Shown here: piece by piece, positions 33,716 to 43,321 of the stretch
Position numbering within the stretch: position 1 is the first letter of the stretch
Layout: each line of letters opens with the position of its first letter
Source: CAKZYD01 sp039814715
GTDB taxonomy: Bacteria; Pseudomonadota; Alphaproteobacteria; Sphingomonadales; CAKZYD01
Assembly (NCBI GenBank): GCA_039814715.1
Contig: JBCCAR010000001.1
Location: forward strand, 124,001-188,000
Reading direction: 5' to 3'
DNA: 64,000 bases
Notes under the pieces: generated by a model
What the model was told of the DNA's origin: nothing
What the model saw: the letters and a program-made list of their open reading frames with translations, nothing else
Databases searched by the model: none
Made by a program: the position numbers and the translations under genes

Positions 33716-35166
33716 GCTGCCCTCCTCCTTAGCGAGTGGCTTGATGCCATAACGCGATCAACGGTGACTCGCTTTTCACCGGCTTCGATCGCATCACGTT
33801 CAGTTTGGTCGCGAAGTGTTTTTGCTGCAGAGATGCGCACGAGCACCGGCTGGCTGTCCACCACTTCGTCAAGCGCTTGGCGCGCCTGCTCATCCCATTG
33901 CAACTGACCCGCCACCTTGGCGGCGGTGCTCACAGCGGCTTTATCCATATCGCTTTGCAGCGGCAGAATATGGAACAGCGCGTCAAACAAGCTGTCGCAC
34001 ACCGTCTGAATAAGATAGCTGGCGCCCGAGAAGCCCATAAAGGGCGTCCCTGTATGGCGGCGTATCGCAGCCCCTGGGAATGAGGCAGGTACGAACATCG
34101 ACCTAGAGCCCTGATCGGCCACATACATACGCTCGTTATAGGAGCCGAAAACAATCATCGGTTTCTTCTCGGCGATCAAATCTTGGACATTTTGATTGTC
34201 AGATTTAACGCCAGGCAAACGCGGCACAGCGAACATACACGGCAAGCCCATTTCTTCTTCTAAGAAGTTGCGCACGCCGCGCGCGTAGGTTTCGTCAGCG
34301 ACGATAGCGAAGCTCGCCGTTCCAAAGAAATCCTGGGTTACAGAGCGCCACAGGTCCCACATGGGCTTGAGCGTTGTGTGTTTTTCGCGCTCAATGAAGG
34401 GCTCTGGGTCCAGCTCTAAAATCTCACCGAGCTTGCGCAAAAATGCCGTGGTAGAGTGAATACCAATCGGCGCTTGAAGATAGGGCCGGTCTAGCTCTTC
34501 GCACAGAAGCCTGCCGAATTCGCGGTAGAGACAAACATTCGCCTCTGCCTGCCCAAGCTTTGCAACATCCGCCAAGTGAGAGCCCAGCGGGAAGGTCATA
34601 TTGACTTCTGCTCCGATGCCTTCGACCAGGCGGCGAATTTCTGCAATGTCGGACGGCATGTTAAACTTGCCATACATAGGGCCGATCAGATTGACCTTAG
34701 GCTTAGCGCCCTCCGCCCTCTTCTTGACTGGCTTGACCTTTTTAGGTCCGTATTCGGTCCACAGCCACTTCAGCGCCCTATCGGCACTTTGCCACTGGTC
34801 TTCATCAATGGTGCGCGGCAAAAAGCGCTGAATATTCGCGCCTTCGGGCGTGACGCCGCCGCCAATCATTTCAGCGATGGAGCCTGTCACCACAACAGCA
34901 GGCAAATCAGGGTCAAGCACTTTGCGCGACCGGCGCATGGCTTCTTCTGTGCCTGTTTGGCCAAGCTCTTCCTCGCCCAGGCCCGTGACGACGATGGGCA
35001 ATTCGTGAGGCGGCAGCCCATCCGTATAGTGCAGCACAGATGTCACCGGCAGGTTTTCGCAGCCAACCGGTCCGTCAATAATGACCTGCAGGCCTTTGAT
35101 CGCTGTAAAGGCGTAGACTGAGCCCCAATAGCCGCCAGCGCGGTCGTGATCGAGAATAAGCGTCAT
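33712..35166 (-). CDS. bchZ: Chlorophyllide a reductase subunit Z
   Basis: This 484-residue nitrogenase-like subunit pairs with BchY to reduce ring B of chlorophyllide a, with electrons from BchX. MTLILDHDRAGGYWGSVYAF and the cysteine-containing DGPVGCENLPVTSVLHY are typical. VVTGSIAEMIGGGVTPEG is another conserved stretch. The start overlaps the bchY stop, and the stop overlaps the pufQ-like start. Confidence 0.96.
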   Translation of the reverse strand: MTLILDHDRAGGYWGSVYAFTAIKGLQVIIDGPVGCENLPVTSVLHYTDGLPPHELPIVVTGLGEEELGQTGTEEAMRRSRKVLDPDLPAVVVTGSIAEMIGGGVTPEGANIQRFLPRTIDEDQWQSADRALKWLWTEYGPKKVKPVKKRAEGAKPKVNLIGPMYGKFNMPSDIAEIRRLVEGIGAEVNMTFPLGSHLADVAKLGQAEANVCLYREFGRLLCEELDRPYLQAPIGIHSTTAFLRKLGEILELDPEPFIEREKHTTLKPMWDLWRSVTQDFFGTASFAIVADETYARGVRNFLEEEMGLPCMFAVPRLPGVKSDNQNVQDLIAEKKPMIVFGSYNERMYVADQGSRSMFVPASFPGAAIRRHTGTPFMGFSGASYLIQTVCDSLFDALFHILPLQSDMDKAAVSTAAKVAGQLQWDEQARQALDEVVDSQPVLVRISAAKTLRDQTERDAIEAGEKRVTVDRVMASSHSLRRRAA

Positions 35167-36725
35167 GTTCCGATTGCCCCCCCTGAATCCACAGCGTTGG
35201 CACTGCGCGCCGCGCGAGCCGCAAATTTCTTCTTAAAAGCTGGCCGGTCCTCGGGAAGGTCTTCCCAAATGCCTGCCGCATAGTCCGTTCCAACGCCGTC
35301 AAAAAAGGCTTTCATGGCATCAAAGCGGGATTTATTGGCGATCGCTGTGTTGATCACCTCAACAAGCGAGCCTGCGCCCGCGGGCCCCATCAGTGGTCTG
35401 GCGGAGATCAAGTTGGTGAAGTAAAGCGACGGTGTTCCTGCTTCTTTTGCATGCTGGACGACTGGTGTCGTACCGATAGCAAGGTCTGGCTTAAACTCTT
35501 CAAAGGCCGCGAGGTCTTGCTCAAGGGACGCACGGAAGCGAACATGCACGCCGCGCTCTTCGAGCCAAGCAACGTCATCCGCCGACCACTGCGTCTTAGG
35601 ACATGCAGAGCCCACATAGCGAACGTCTGCGCCGCACTCTATGAGCAGGCGTGCAACGAGCAGTTCGGAGCCTTCATAGCCAGACAGGGTGATCCGGCCT
35701 TTGATCTGGCCGCCATTTAAAACGCCCTGGATGGCTGGGCGCATGGCGTTGCGCGCTGCATCAATTTTGGATGGTTTGACATTGCACGTCTCACCAATTG
35801 CCTTTAGCCAGGCATCCGTGCCATCCACGCCAACAGGCGCAGAGCCCACAATGGGCCTGCCCGCGGCTTCAAACTCACGGAAGCTTGCGGTGTAGAACGG
35901 ATGGATCGCTGCAACCGCTGCGCAATCTAGCGCTGTGTAGAGCTCGCGCCATTCGCGGGTGGGAACAACTGTCCCAGCTTCCAAATCCATGGGCGCAAGC
36001 ATCTGGCCAATGCTGATGGGATCGACAGGGAACATTTCGCCCACCATCGTAATTTTTGGCTTACCCGTGTCTGCCTTGGCATCCGGCGCTTGAACCGGGC
36101 CTGCTTTAATCTCGCTGCGCGCGTAATTCAGCATGGCGCCAGCCAGCACATCCTTGGCCTCTGCATGGGTTGGAATGCCAAACCCAGGCACATCAATGCC
36201 AACAATACGGACGCCATCGATTTGCTTGGGCAGCATTTGCAGCGGAACACCGGACGCAGTGGGCACGCATAGGTTCGTCACCACGATGGCGTCGTACTTC
36301 TCAGGATCGGCCATCTCATGAACGGCGTCTCGGATATCCTCATAAAGCTTGCCGGTGACCAAACTTTCAGAGTCAAATGGCACATACCCCACGGTGCGGC
36401 GCGCGCCATAAAAATGCGAGGTAAACGTAAGGCCGTAAACGCAGCAGGCAGACCCGGATAAGATGGTGGCCGTGCGCCGCATACGCAGCCCAACCCGCAA
36501 AGATCCGAATGCCGGGCACATACTTTGCGGCTGGTCATGCGGGCCTTGCGGATAATCTTCAGCATATTGCGCCAAAACGTCGCTTTTGCCTGCCTTTTCA
36601 GCCGCAGCTTTCATCGTGTCTGCGCCAGCGTGGCAGCCCAGACCGTCAGTGTTTGAAAGATCGTCTTGGCTGACGCTTTCGGCGTCAACCACTAAATCGT
36701 CACGTGTTTGGAGGGACTCTGTCAT
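35163..36725 (-). CDS. bchY: Chlorophyllide a reductase subunit Y
   Basis: This 520-residue subunit contains SMCPAFGSLRVGLRM and GSACCVYGLTFTSHFYGAR, the conserved cysteine region near the NB-type cluster, and NLCVPTASGVPL. It forms the catalytic alpha2beta2 unit with BchZ. The start at 36725 (MTESLQTRDD) is chosen over an upstream in-frame start that would overlap bchX. It follows bchX by 5 nt. Confidence 0.96.
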   Translation of the reverse strand: MTESLQTRDDLVVDAESVSQDDLSNTDGLGCHAGADTMKAAAEKAGKSDVLAQYAEDYPQGPHDQPQSMCPAFGSLRVGLRMRRTATILSGSACCVYGLTFTSHFYGARRTVGYVPFDSESLVTGKLYEDIRDAVHEMADPEKYDAIVVTNLCVPTASGVPLQMLPKQIDGVRIVGIDVPGFGIPTHAEAKDVLAGAMLNYARSEIKAGPVQAPDAKADTGKPKITMVGEMFPVDPISIGQMLAPMDLEAGTVVPTREWRELYTALDCAAVAAIHPFYTASFREFEAAGRPIVGSAPVGVDGTDAWLKAIGETCNVKPSKIDAARNAMRPAIQGVLNGGQIKGRITLSGYEGSELLVARLLIECGADVRYVGSACPKTQWSADDVAWLEERGVHVRFRASLEQDLAAFEEFKPDLAIGTTPVVQHAKEAGTPSLYFTNLISARPLMGPAGAGSLVEVINTAIANKSRFDAMKAFFDGVGTDYAAGIWEDLPEDRPAFKKKFAARAARSANAVDSGGAIGT

Positions 36726-36730
36726 GACGA

Positions 36731-37771
36731 TCACACGTTGTCGTAAACGACTTCGAGGGATTCTTTGCGCAATACTTTCGGGTCGCACATATCTTCCGCT
36801 GACGCTGATTCAAGTACGTAGTTCGCGCCCGTATCATCATCCGAAAATAGCCCAAGCAACTCTTCTTGACTGAGAGGGGACGGTTGACGCGGCGGCGCTG
36901 TCATGACGTTTTCAGCCAGCTCACTGAACATCGGCCCCCAATCACCTTCCGGATCGCCAACAATTTCGTATTTGGCAGATTTTCTGCGAATGTCCTCATG
37001 TTGAGGAATTGCTGCCAGAACGGGGATATTGACGGCCTTGGCGAAAGCGGCTGCCTCGCCAGTGCCATCATCTTTGTTGACGAGCATCCCAGCGACGCCA
37101 ACGTTGCCGCCTAGCTTGCGGAAATACTCAACAGCCGAGCACACATTATTGGCCACATAGAGGGACTGCAGATCATTTGATCCAACGACGATGACTTTCT
37201 GGCACATATCACGAGCAATCGGCAGACCAAAGCCGCCGCACACGACGTCGCCCAAGAAATCTAAGAGGACATAGTCGAAATCCCAATCATGGAACCCGAG
37301 CTTTTCAAGCAGCTCAAAGCCATGAATGATGCCGCGCCCGCCGCAGCCGCGGCCCACTTCTGGCCCGCCAAGCTCCATGGCGAAAACGCCGTCGCGCTTA
37401 AAGCAAACGTCGCCGATTTTCACGTCTTCACCTGCCGCCTTCTTGGCCGCGGAGGTTTCAATAATGGTTGGGCAAGATCGCCCGCCGAACAAAAGAGATG
37501 TCGTATCGGACTTGGGATCACAGCCAATCAGCAGGACTTTTTTGCCTTGGCGCGTGAGATTATAAGATAAGTTGGCAAGGCTAAAACTCTTGCCAATGCC
37601 GCCCTTGCCATAGATGGCAATGACCTGCGTTTCTTTAGTGACCTCGCCAGTGTGAACTGGATCAGGCTCGGTGCTGGCTTCGTCCACAAGCAATTTGCGA
37701 ATATCTACACTTTCATCATCTGCTTCTTCATAAACGCCAGCGTCAGGGTTGGGGGATAAACCTTCAGTCAT
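36731..37771 (-). CDS. bchX: Chlorophyllide a reductase iron protein
   Basis: This 346-residue NifH-like ATPase donates electrons to BchYZ. The P-loop is YGKGGIGKSFSLANLS. The cluster cysteines are in GRGCGGRGII and FLGDVVCGGFGLP. A 45-residue acidic N-terminal extension precedes the core. The ATG at 37771 overlaps the bchC stop (ATGA) and has GGAG upstream; a longer reading from 37807 is possible but less likely. Confidence 0.95.
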   Translation of the reverse strand: MTEGLSPNPDAGVYEEADDESVDIRKLLVDEASTEPDPVHTGEVTKETQVIAIYGKGGIGKSFSLANLSYNLTRQGKKVLLIGCDPKSDTTSLLFGGRSCPTIIETSAAKKAAGEDVKIGDVCFKRDGVFAMELGGPEVGRGCGGRGIIHGFELLEKLGFHDWDFDYVLLDFLGDVVCGGFGLPIARDMCQKVIVVGSNDLQSLYVANNVCSAVEYFRKLGGNVGVAGMLVNKDDGTGEAAAFAKAVNIPVLAAIPQHEDIRRKSAKYEIVGDPEGDWGPMFSELAENVMTAPPRQPSPLSQEELLGLFSDDDTGANYVLESASAEDMCDPKVLRKESLEVVYDNV

Positions 37772-38709
37772 TGCGTATCGCTCCAGTTGAGGACCATTTT
37801 CAGACAAGTTGAATCCGTGAAGGCTTGCTCATAAGCCTGTGCAGCATCGCTGCTTTTCGCTTCATGGGTCACGAGCCCATCAAACGACAGTCGCCCGCGC
37901 TCAAGCAGGCGGCGTACAGCGACCATATCGGCGCTTTGCCATTCTGCCGCCACGCGAAACCGTGCTTCCTTCATGAACGCTGGCGGGAAGGAGAAATCGA
38001 CGCGGCCAGCGTAAAACCCTGCAAGCACAACCTCGCCAGCTGGTCTGAGATGAGAGACGAGCTGATCAAGAATACTGGCGGCACCGCTCACATCATAAAT
38101 ATGGGAATAGGTGCTGCCTGCATCGTCAGCAGGATCAATCACCTTATAGCCGTGATCGCCTGCCCGGCGGCCTGGATCAATGTCCCACACAACCGGCTCA
38201 GCACCGCCTAGGGCGATCGTGAGGCGCGCCAATAAGCGACCTAAAATGCCGTGGCCGACAATGAGCTGAGGCAACCGCGCGCCTTTTGAGCCAAGCGCAT
38301 GATGGGCTGTCCCAGCCAGAGCCAATAAAACAGCATCGCGTCCTAAAGCACGATCTACATTCAACGCTTTTTCAGCTGGAACAATGATCGTGGAGGCAGA
38401 GCCGCCAAACAAACCGCGGACATTTTTATATCCGATGGAGCCAGGCACATAAACACGCTCGCCAATTCTATCGGCGTTGGCCTCAGCGGCATCCACCACA
38501 GTGCCCACAGTTTCATAGCCAGGGACAAGTGGATATTCGAGACCGGGAAATGGCGGCATGTCGCCGGTCCATAAGAGCTTTTCAGTTCCGGTACTAATAC
38601 CGCTCCACTCAACATCGACAACAAGGTCATCCTCGCCAGGATCTATGAGCTCAACCTGTTCAATCGAGAGCTTCCCTGGCTTCTCAAATATAACAGCGTT
38701 TGCGTACAT
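37768..38709 (-). CDS. bchC: Bacteriochlorophyllide a dehydrogenase
   Basis: This 313-residue medium-chain dehydrogenase oxidises the 3-hydroxyethyl group to 3-acetyl, completing the bacteriochlorin side chains. WSGISTGTEKLLWTGDMPPFPGLEYPLVPGYE (seen as GISTGTEKLLW and FPGLEYPLVPGYE) is strongly characteristic of BchC. The start at 38709 has AAGGG upstream. Two PpsR-type palindromes lie 50–100 nt upstream, making this the head of the bchCXYZ-pufQBALM superoperon. Confidence 0.95.
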   Translation of the reverse strand: MYANAVIFEKPGKLSIEQVELIDPGEDDLVVDVEWSGISTGTEKLLWTGDMPPFPGLEYPLVPGYETVGTVVDAAEANADRIGERVYVPGSIGYKNVRGLFGGSASTIIVPAEKALNVDRALGRDAVLLALAGTAHHALGSKGARLPQLIVGHGILGRLLARLTIALGGAEPVVWDIDPGRRAGDHGYKVIDPADDAGSTYSHIYDVSGAASILDQLVSHLRPAGEVVLAGFYAGRVDFSFPPAFMKEARFRVAAEWQSADMVAVRRLLERGRLSFDGLVTHEAKSSDAAQAYEQAFTDSTCLKMVLNWSDTQ

Positions 38710-38762
38710 TCTCACCCTTCAGGTCAGCTTTGGCCTCTGCCAAACGTTAACGGAGTCTTGAT

Positions 38763-38806
38763 TGTCAGTTTATTTAGACGCCTATAATTGTCAAGTAAGA
38801 TTTACA
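38763..38806 (-). promoter_or_regulatory. PpsR/CrtJ-type operator pair upstream of bchC
   Basis: TGT-N12-ACG at 38763–38780 and a perfect TGT-N12-ACA at 38789–38806 are separated by 8 nt, the classic cooperative spacing. The second site overlaps the last codons and stop of crtF. Location and spacing match the known CrtJ-controlled bchC promoter of Rhodobacter. Confidence 0.8.
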
Positions 38807-39920
38807 CCTTAGGACTAGGCTTTTTGGCAGACACAATGCTGGTAATGAACGGATAGCGCGTTGTGACGTGGTTGAGCTCTGTAAAGCCTGTTATTTGCAG
38901 CATGTGTTGTAGCTGATCTAACGACCGCGGCGTGCCGCTTCCCATGGCGTAAAGGTAGAAATTAAAATACGCCTCGCTGATTCGCGCCGCATGACCTCCT
39001 GTAGACATAGGTTCGCAGACAATCAGGGTTCCGCCCTCTTCGAGAGCGTCAAAAACTGCCTTTAAAATGGCCATACAGGGCGCATCATCATGATCATGAA
39101 TGATCCGCACCAGGGAGATAAGATCCGCGCCTTTGGGCAAAGCGTCATCAAAAAATGACCCGGAATGAACCTGCGAGCGGCCTGTCAGACCCGCTGCTTT
39201 AAGCGCTGCTTTCGCCTGATCCGCCACAGCTGGCAAATCGAAAAGCTGCACGTTCAGATGCGAGTTTCGTTTCGCTACCGCACTGATAAATGCGCCATGA
39301 CCACCGCCAACATCGAGCAAATTTTTAAATGGTCTAAAGTCAAAAGCGGCCAACACCTCAGCCGACACCATGTCTTGGCTGGTGGCCATGAGCTCTGAAT
39401 AAATGCGCACTTGGTCGCCGTCGCTTCCAGCCGGATCAGCGCTCCTAGCATAAGCCCAGAAGCGCGATAAGTTTGTCTCGCCGCGCCCGTTTTTCAAAAA
39501 AGCGATCGGATCGGCCAGATCACGGTATAAATGTGGGTGATGACGCACCATCGCAATCGCTCCAGGATTTGCCACCAAGGCGGCACCCAAATCGCCGAGC
39601 CGGAAAAGGCCTTTGCGCTTTTGCAGGAGCCGCAAAGACGCAGCGCCCTCACAAAGCCGGCGTGTCTCGTCTTCGCCCAAGCCAATTTGGGCCGCCAAGG
39701 CCTCAAGAGAAATGCCGCGACCAATATGCGCGAACACATCAAGCTCGATACAGGTCAGCAAAATTTGCGAATAAACAAAGCCAGAAACAACATCAAAGAG
39801 CTCGCTTTGACGCTTTCGAACGATTGGACGCGTTAAGGGAAATTGCGCTGCAAAGCGCTGGAAGCGGTCAGACGTGAGGCAGCGATCGCGCAGATCGAGC
39901 CAAGAGTCGATTAAGCCCAA
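38802..39920 (-). CDS. crtF: Demethylspheroidene/hydroxycarotenoid O-methyltransferase
   Basis: This 372-residue SAM-dependent methyltransferase has an N-terminal dimerisation region (FDVVSGFVYSQILLTC) and a C-terminal Rossmann domain with LLDVGGGHGAFISAV. It methylates the 1-hydroxy group created by CrtC, giving methoxy carotenoids of the spheroidene or spirilloxanthin type. The start is a TTG with AGG 5 nt upstream. It follows crtE by 21 nt. Confidence 0.94.
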   Translation of the reverse strand: MGLIDSWLDLRDRCLTSDRFQRFAAQFPLTRPIVRKRQSELFDVVSGFVYSQILLTCIELDVFAHIGRGISLEALAAQIGLGEDETRRLCEGAASLRLLQKRKGLFRLGDLGAALVANPGAIAMVRHHPHLYRDLADPIAFLKNGRGETNLSRFWAYARSADPAGSDGDQVRIYSELMATSQDMVSAEVLAAFDFRPFKNLLDVGGGHGAFISAVAKRNSHLNVQLFDLPAVADQAKAALKAAGLTGRSQVHSGSFFDDALPKGADLISLVRIIHDHDDAPCMAILKAVFDALEEGGTLIVCEPMSTGGHAARISEAYFNFYLYAMGSGTPRSLDQLQHMLQITGFTELNHVTTRYPFITSIVSAKKPSPKV

Positions 39921-39941
39921 TGGTGCCTGCCCGCCCCAAGC

Positions 39942-40811
39942 CTATGCCGCTTGATGGGCTAGTTTTTCAGGAACCAATCGCTGCGCTTGGCCAATGATCA
40001 GCGTGCGCAGCTCGGTCACGCGGTCACAGTCTGGAACACTGCGCGCCGCTGAATGGACGGTCTCTTTCAGCAGAGCGACTGCGCCGCTAACGCCGAGCTG
40101 CTGAACAGCGCTTGGCCGATCATTGGCAGTATCTTGCGCGACGGGCTTGCCGCATTCCGCGGATGTTCCAACCGCATCGAGCAGATCATCAGCGATTTGA
40201 TACGCGGCGCCAATTTTTGAGCCCAGCATCCGCCATGGTGCAGGGTCATGCCCCGCTGCAATGGCGCCTGCCGTCACAGCGCCGACAAAGAGCGCGCCGG
40301 TTTTGGCGTGATGATATTCTTCCAGATCAATCTCGTCTTCGCTTTCCCAAGCTTGGCCGGCTGTAATGCCGCCGCTCATGCCCACGCAGCTTGCCACGCA
40401 CGCAACCAAGCGGCCTAAACGGTCAGGATGCGTCGCACTTGCCCGCGTAAGAGCGTTAAAGGCTTCTACAATCAGGGCGTCACCAGCAAGAACAGCCAGC
40501 GGCTGGCCATAAGCCAAATGAACGGATGGATTGCCGCGGCGGATGTCCGCATCATCAAAACAGGGCAAATCATCATGGACCAAAGAAGCGCAGTGTAAGA
40601 GCTCGATGGCAACCGCTGCCCCATCGGCGATCGCTTCAGATTGACACCCGCAGGCATCTGCGACAGCAAGCGTTAACGTCGGCCGCACGCGCGCTCCGCC
40701 AGGAAACACAGCATGGTGAATTGCTTTAGACAATGTGGGCGGACAAGACGTCGCTGTTGCGCGCGCAAGTGTGGTCTCTAGGTTTTGTTCAATCCGTGCG
40801 GTATTGTCCAT
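39942..40811 (-). CDS. crtE: Geranylgeranyl diphosphate synthase
   Basis: This 289-residue trans-prenyltransferase carries the first Asp-rich motif in HDDLPCFDDADIRRG and the second in YQIADDLLD. It makes C20 diphosphate for carotenoids and for the bacteriochlorophyll tail. CGGAGGG lies upstream of the ATG. It is divergent from crtD across about 100 nt that contain two PpsR-type palindromes. Confidence 0.95.
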   Translation of the reverse strand: MDNTARIEQNLETTLARATATSCPPTLSKAIHHAVFPGGARVRPTLTLAVADACGCQSEAIADGAAVAIELLHCASLVHDDLPCFDDADIRRGNPSVHLAYGQPLAVLAGDALIVEAFNALTRASATHPDRLGRLVACVASCVGMSGGITAGQAWESEDEIDLEEYHHAKTGALFVGAVTAGAIAAGHDPAPWRMLGSKIGAAYQIADDLLDAVGTSAECGKPVAQDTANDRPSAVQQLGVSGAVALLKETVHSAARSVPDCDRVTELRTLIIGQAQRLVPEKLAHQAA

Positions 40812-40830
40812 TGCGCCCTCCGATAGAATT

Positions 40831-40874
40831 TGTCAGAACAATTTGACATCTAAATGTGTCAATTATTATTGACG
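40831..40874. promoter_or_regulatory. PpsR/CrtJ-type operator pair between crtE and crtD
   Basis: A perfect TGT-N12-ACA at 40831–40848 and TGT-N12-ACG at 40857–40874 are 8 nt apart. An additional inverted TTGACA/TGTCAA lies between them. The pair sits in the divergent crtE/crtD promoter region and could repress both directions. Confidence 0.8.
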
Positions 40875-40915
40875 ATCGTAAATCCGAAATCAACCACATC
40901 TTTTTGAGGACACTT

Positions 40916-42412
40916 TTGAGCCAAAAACCCATCATCATCATCGGCGCTGGTTTGGCTGGACTATCGGCGGGCATCGCGCTCTGCGCGCGCGGAATGCCCG
41001 TCACCATCATCGAAAAAGAAGCCAACGTTGGCGGCAAGATGCGCCAGCAGACAGTCGGCGGTCAGCCGATTGATGCTGGCCCAACAGTGATGACCATGAA
41101 ATGGGTGTTTGATGATCTCTTTGGGATGGTCGGCTCCAACTTAGACAGTGAAGTCGAGCTCACAAAGGCCACGACGCTGGCCAGGCACGCTTGGAATGGA
41201 ACACGCCATTTTGATCTATTTGCAGACGCGAAACGCGCCGAGCAGGAAGTTGGGGAATTCTTCAACGCCAGAAACGCCATTGGCTTTCGCCGGTTTTGCG
41301 CTGACTCAGCAGCTGCCTTTGACACCCTGAAAGATACCTATATTTCCGCGCCCTGCCCCTCGCCGACACAGTTGGCGCAGCGCGTAGGCTTTGCCAACAC
41401 ATCCAAACTGTTTGGCCTAAAGCCATTTCATTCTCTGTGGCGCGCGCTGAGCGATTACTTTCCTGACCCGCGCTTGCGTCAACTATTCGGGCGCTATGCC
41501 ACCTACGTAGGCTCCTCGCCCTACTTGGCGCCTGCAACATTGATGCTCATCGCCCATGTTGAGCAATCGGGGGTGTGGTTTTTAAAAGGAGGGATGCATT
41601 CCCTCGCATCCGCCATGGCCAAATCCATAGAAGCTCAAGGCGGCAGCGTTTTATGCGGCGCAGACGTAGAGCACATTATTTTAGAGCGCAGCAGCGCGAA
41701 GGGCGTCATGCTTTCCACAGGCGAACGCATGGAGGCAGCAAAAGTGCTCTATTGCGGTGACATCTCACGCTTGTCGCCGCGCTTTTTCAAGCCCAGCACC
41801 GCTGCAGCGCCGCAAAAAGTACCCGCCGACAAACGGTCGCTGTCTGCCATTACCTGGACAGCGATCGCGAAGACGAAAGGTTTCGAGCTGAAGCGCCATA
41901 ATGTCTTCTTTTCAAGCAATTACAGGCGTGAGTTCGATCAAATTTTCAAACAAAGGCAAGTTCCTAGCGATCCAACCGTTTATATCTGCGCGCAGGATCA
42001 GGAAGGTGAAAAACCGCATGACCCCCAAAGCCCGCAGCGCTTGCTATGCCTCATCAACGCGCCAGGCTTTGGCGATCGACGCCGCTTAGATGAAGAGGAG
42101 ATTTCCAAATGCCTTCAAGCGATGCTATCGCGCCTAAAGGATTGCGGCCTCACTCTCAATCAATCGGATATGGACGCGAAAGTGACCCAGCCGGCCGACT
42201 TCGACCAGCTATTTCCCGGCTCTGGGGGCGCGCTATACGGCCGCGCATCCCATGGCTGGATGGCATCCTTTGCACGGCCCGGCACACAGACGAAAATACC
42301 GGGCCTATATCTGGCAGGGGGCAGCGTGCATCCGGGCGCGGGGGTGCCGATGGCAACCCTTTCGGGGATGCTGGCGGCGGAGCAGATGATCAAGGACCGC
42401 GCTTTGACTTAA
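40916..42412 (+). CDS. crtD: Hydroxyneurosporene/methoxyneurosporene desaturase
   Basis: This 498-residue FAD-dependent desaturase belongs to the phytoene desaturase family. The dinucleotide fold is PIIIIGAGLAGLSAGIAL at the very N-terminus and the C-terminal family signature is LYLAGGSVHPGAGVPM. CrtD introduces the 3,4 double bond into hydroxy- or methoxy-carotenoids. The start is a TTG at 40916 with GAGGA 5 nt upstream; a GTG at 40856 in the same frame lies inside the operator and is rejected. Its end overlaps the probable start region of crtC in another frame. Confidence 0.93.
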   Translation: MSQKPIIIIGAGLAGLSAGIALCARGMPVTIIEKEANVGGKMRQQTVGGQPIDAGPTVMTMKWVFDDLFGMVGSNLDSEVELTKATTLARHAWNGTRHFDLFADAKRAEQEVGEFFNARNAIGFRRFCADSAAAFDTLKDTYISAPCPSPTQLAQRVGFANTSKLFGLKPFHSLWRALSDYFPDPRLRQLFGRYATYVGSSPYLAPATLMLIAHVEQSGVWFLKGGMHSLASAMAKSIEAQGGSVLCGADVEHIILERSSAKGVMLSTGERMEAAKVLYCGDISRLSPRFFKPSTAAAPQKVPADKRSLSAITWTAIAKTKGFELKRHNVFFSSNYRREFDQIFKQRQVPSDPTVYICAQDQEGEKPHDPQSPQRLLCLINAPGFGDRRRLDEEEISKCLQAMLSRLKDCGLTLNQSDMDAKVTQPADFDQLFPGSGGALYGRASHGWMASFARPGTQTKIPGLYLAGGSVHPGAGVPMATLSGMLAAEQMIKDRALT

Positions 42413-42453
42413 CCGTTCCGCCGCAAGGCTATGGCTGGTGGTATGCCGATGCC

Positions 42454-43320
42454 ATGAGCGACGATGGGCAATTCGGCTTTTCAATTATCGCGCTCATCGG
42501 AACGGTGTTTTCGCCCTATTATGCGTTTTCTGGTCGCCACGACCCGCACAATCATGTCGCGCTGAACGTTGGCCTCTACGGCAAAGGCATTCGCCGCTGG
42601 ACGATGACGGAGCGCGGGCGCAACTCCCTTTCGCAAACGCCAACACAGCTGCAAATAGGGCCAAGCGCTCTGGAATGGCATAACGGGACTTTGGTCGTCA
42701 CGATTGATGAACGCGGCGCGCCCCTTCCTCAGCGCGTGCGCGGCACCATTCGCCTCACCCCTCAAGGGATCACTGCGGCAAACTACCAGCTAGATTTCAA
42801 GGGAAGGCATTTTTGGCACCCTATTGCTCCCAGCGCGCGCGCGCAGATTGATTTCGAGTTTCCTAAGACACGCTGGAGCGGCGATGCGTATTTTGACTCC
42901 AACTGGGGATCAGAACCGTTGGAGGCCGGCTTTTCCTATTGGGACTGGTCCCGTGCAGTGCTTGCAGATGGCGCAGGCATCTATTATGACGCTGTCACCA
43001 AAGACGGCGGTAAGCAGCGGCTTGCCCTGCTCTTTGATAAGGCAGGCAGCGTACAAGAAATCGATTGCCCGGAGCCCGCCCCAATGGCGCCCGGCCCTAT
43101 CTGGCGTGTTGCGCGGTCTGCTCCAGCTGCGCGCGGCGAGGATATCCAAACGCTTGCAATGCTCGAAGACACCCCGTTTTACACCCGGTCAAAGATTTCA
43201 ATTCCCTTCAACGGGCATCAAGCGACAGCCATTCATGAGAGTTTGGATTTGGACCGTTTTTCAAAGACCTGGGTGCGCTGTTTGTTGACATTTCGTATGC
43301 CGCGCAACACGTTCGGCTAG
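42454..43320 (+). CDS. crtC: Hydroxyneurosporene synthase (carotenoid 1,2-hydratase), start uncertain
   Basis: The reading frame encodes a CrtC hydratase, which adds water at the C1,2 double bond of acyclic carotenoids. IIALIGTVFSPYYAFSGRHDP and YFDSNWGSEPLEAGFSYWDWSRA are characteristic (cited here as GTVFSPYYAFSGRHD and DSNWGSEPLEAGFSYWDW). From the first in-frame ATG (42454) the protein is 288 residues. However, the conserved family N-terminus RFDLTVPPQGYGWWYADA lies immediately upstream (42397–42450) in the same open frame, which has no ATG, GTG or TTG between 42145 and 42454. So translation may begin at a rare codon or after a shift from crtD. See the finding. Confidence 0.85.
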   Translation: MSDDGQFGFSIIALIGTVFSPYYAFSGRHDPHNHVALNVGLYGKGIRRWTMTERGRNSLSQTPTQLQIGPSALEWHNGTLVVTIDERGAPLPQRVRGTIRLTPQGITAANYQLDFKGRHFWHPIAPSARAQIDFEFPKTRWSGDAYFDSNWGSEPLEAGFSYWDWSRAVLADGAGIYYDAVTKDGGKQRLALLFDKAGSVQEIDCPEPAPMAPGPIWRVARSAPAARGEDIQTLAMLEDTPFYTRSKISIPFNGHQATAIHESLDLDRFSKTWVRCLLTFRMPRNTFG

Positions 43321-43321
43321 A

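Noticed and set aside
42368..42412. Classic -1 slippery heptamer for a crtD–crtC frameshift
   Set aside because: No X-XXY-YYZ sequence was found near the crtD stop; the frameshift idea stays only as one of several explanations.
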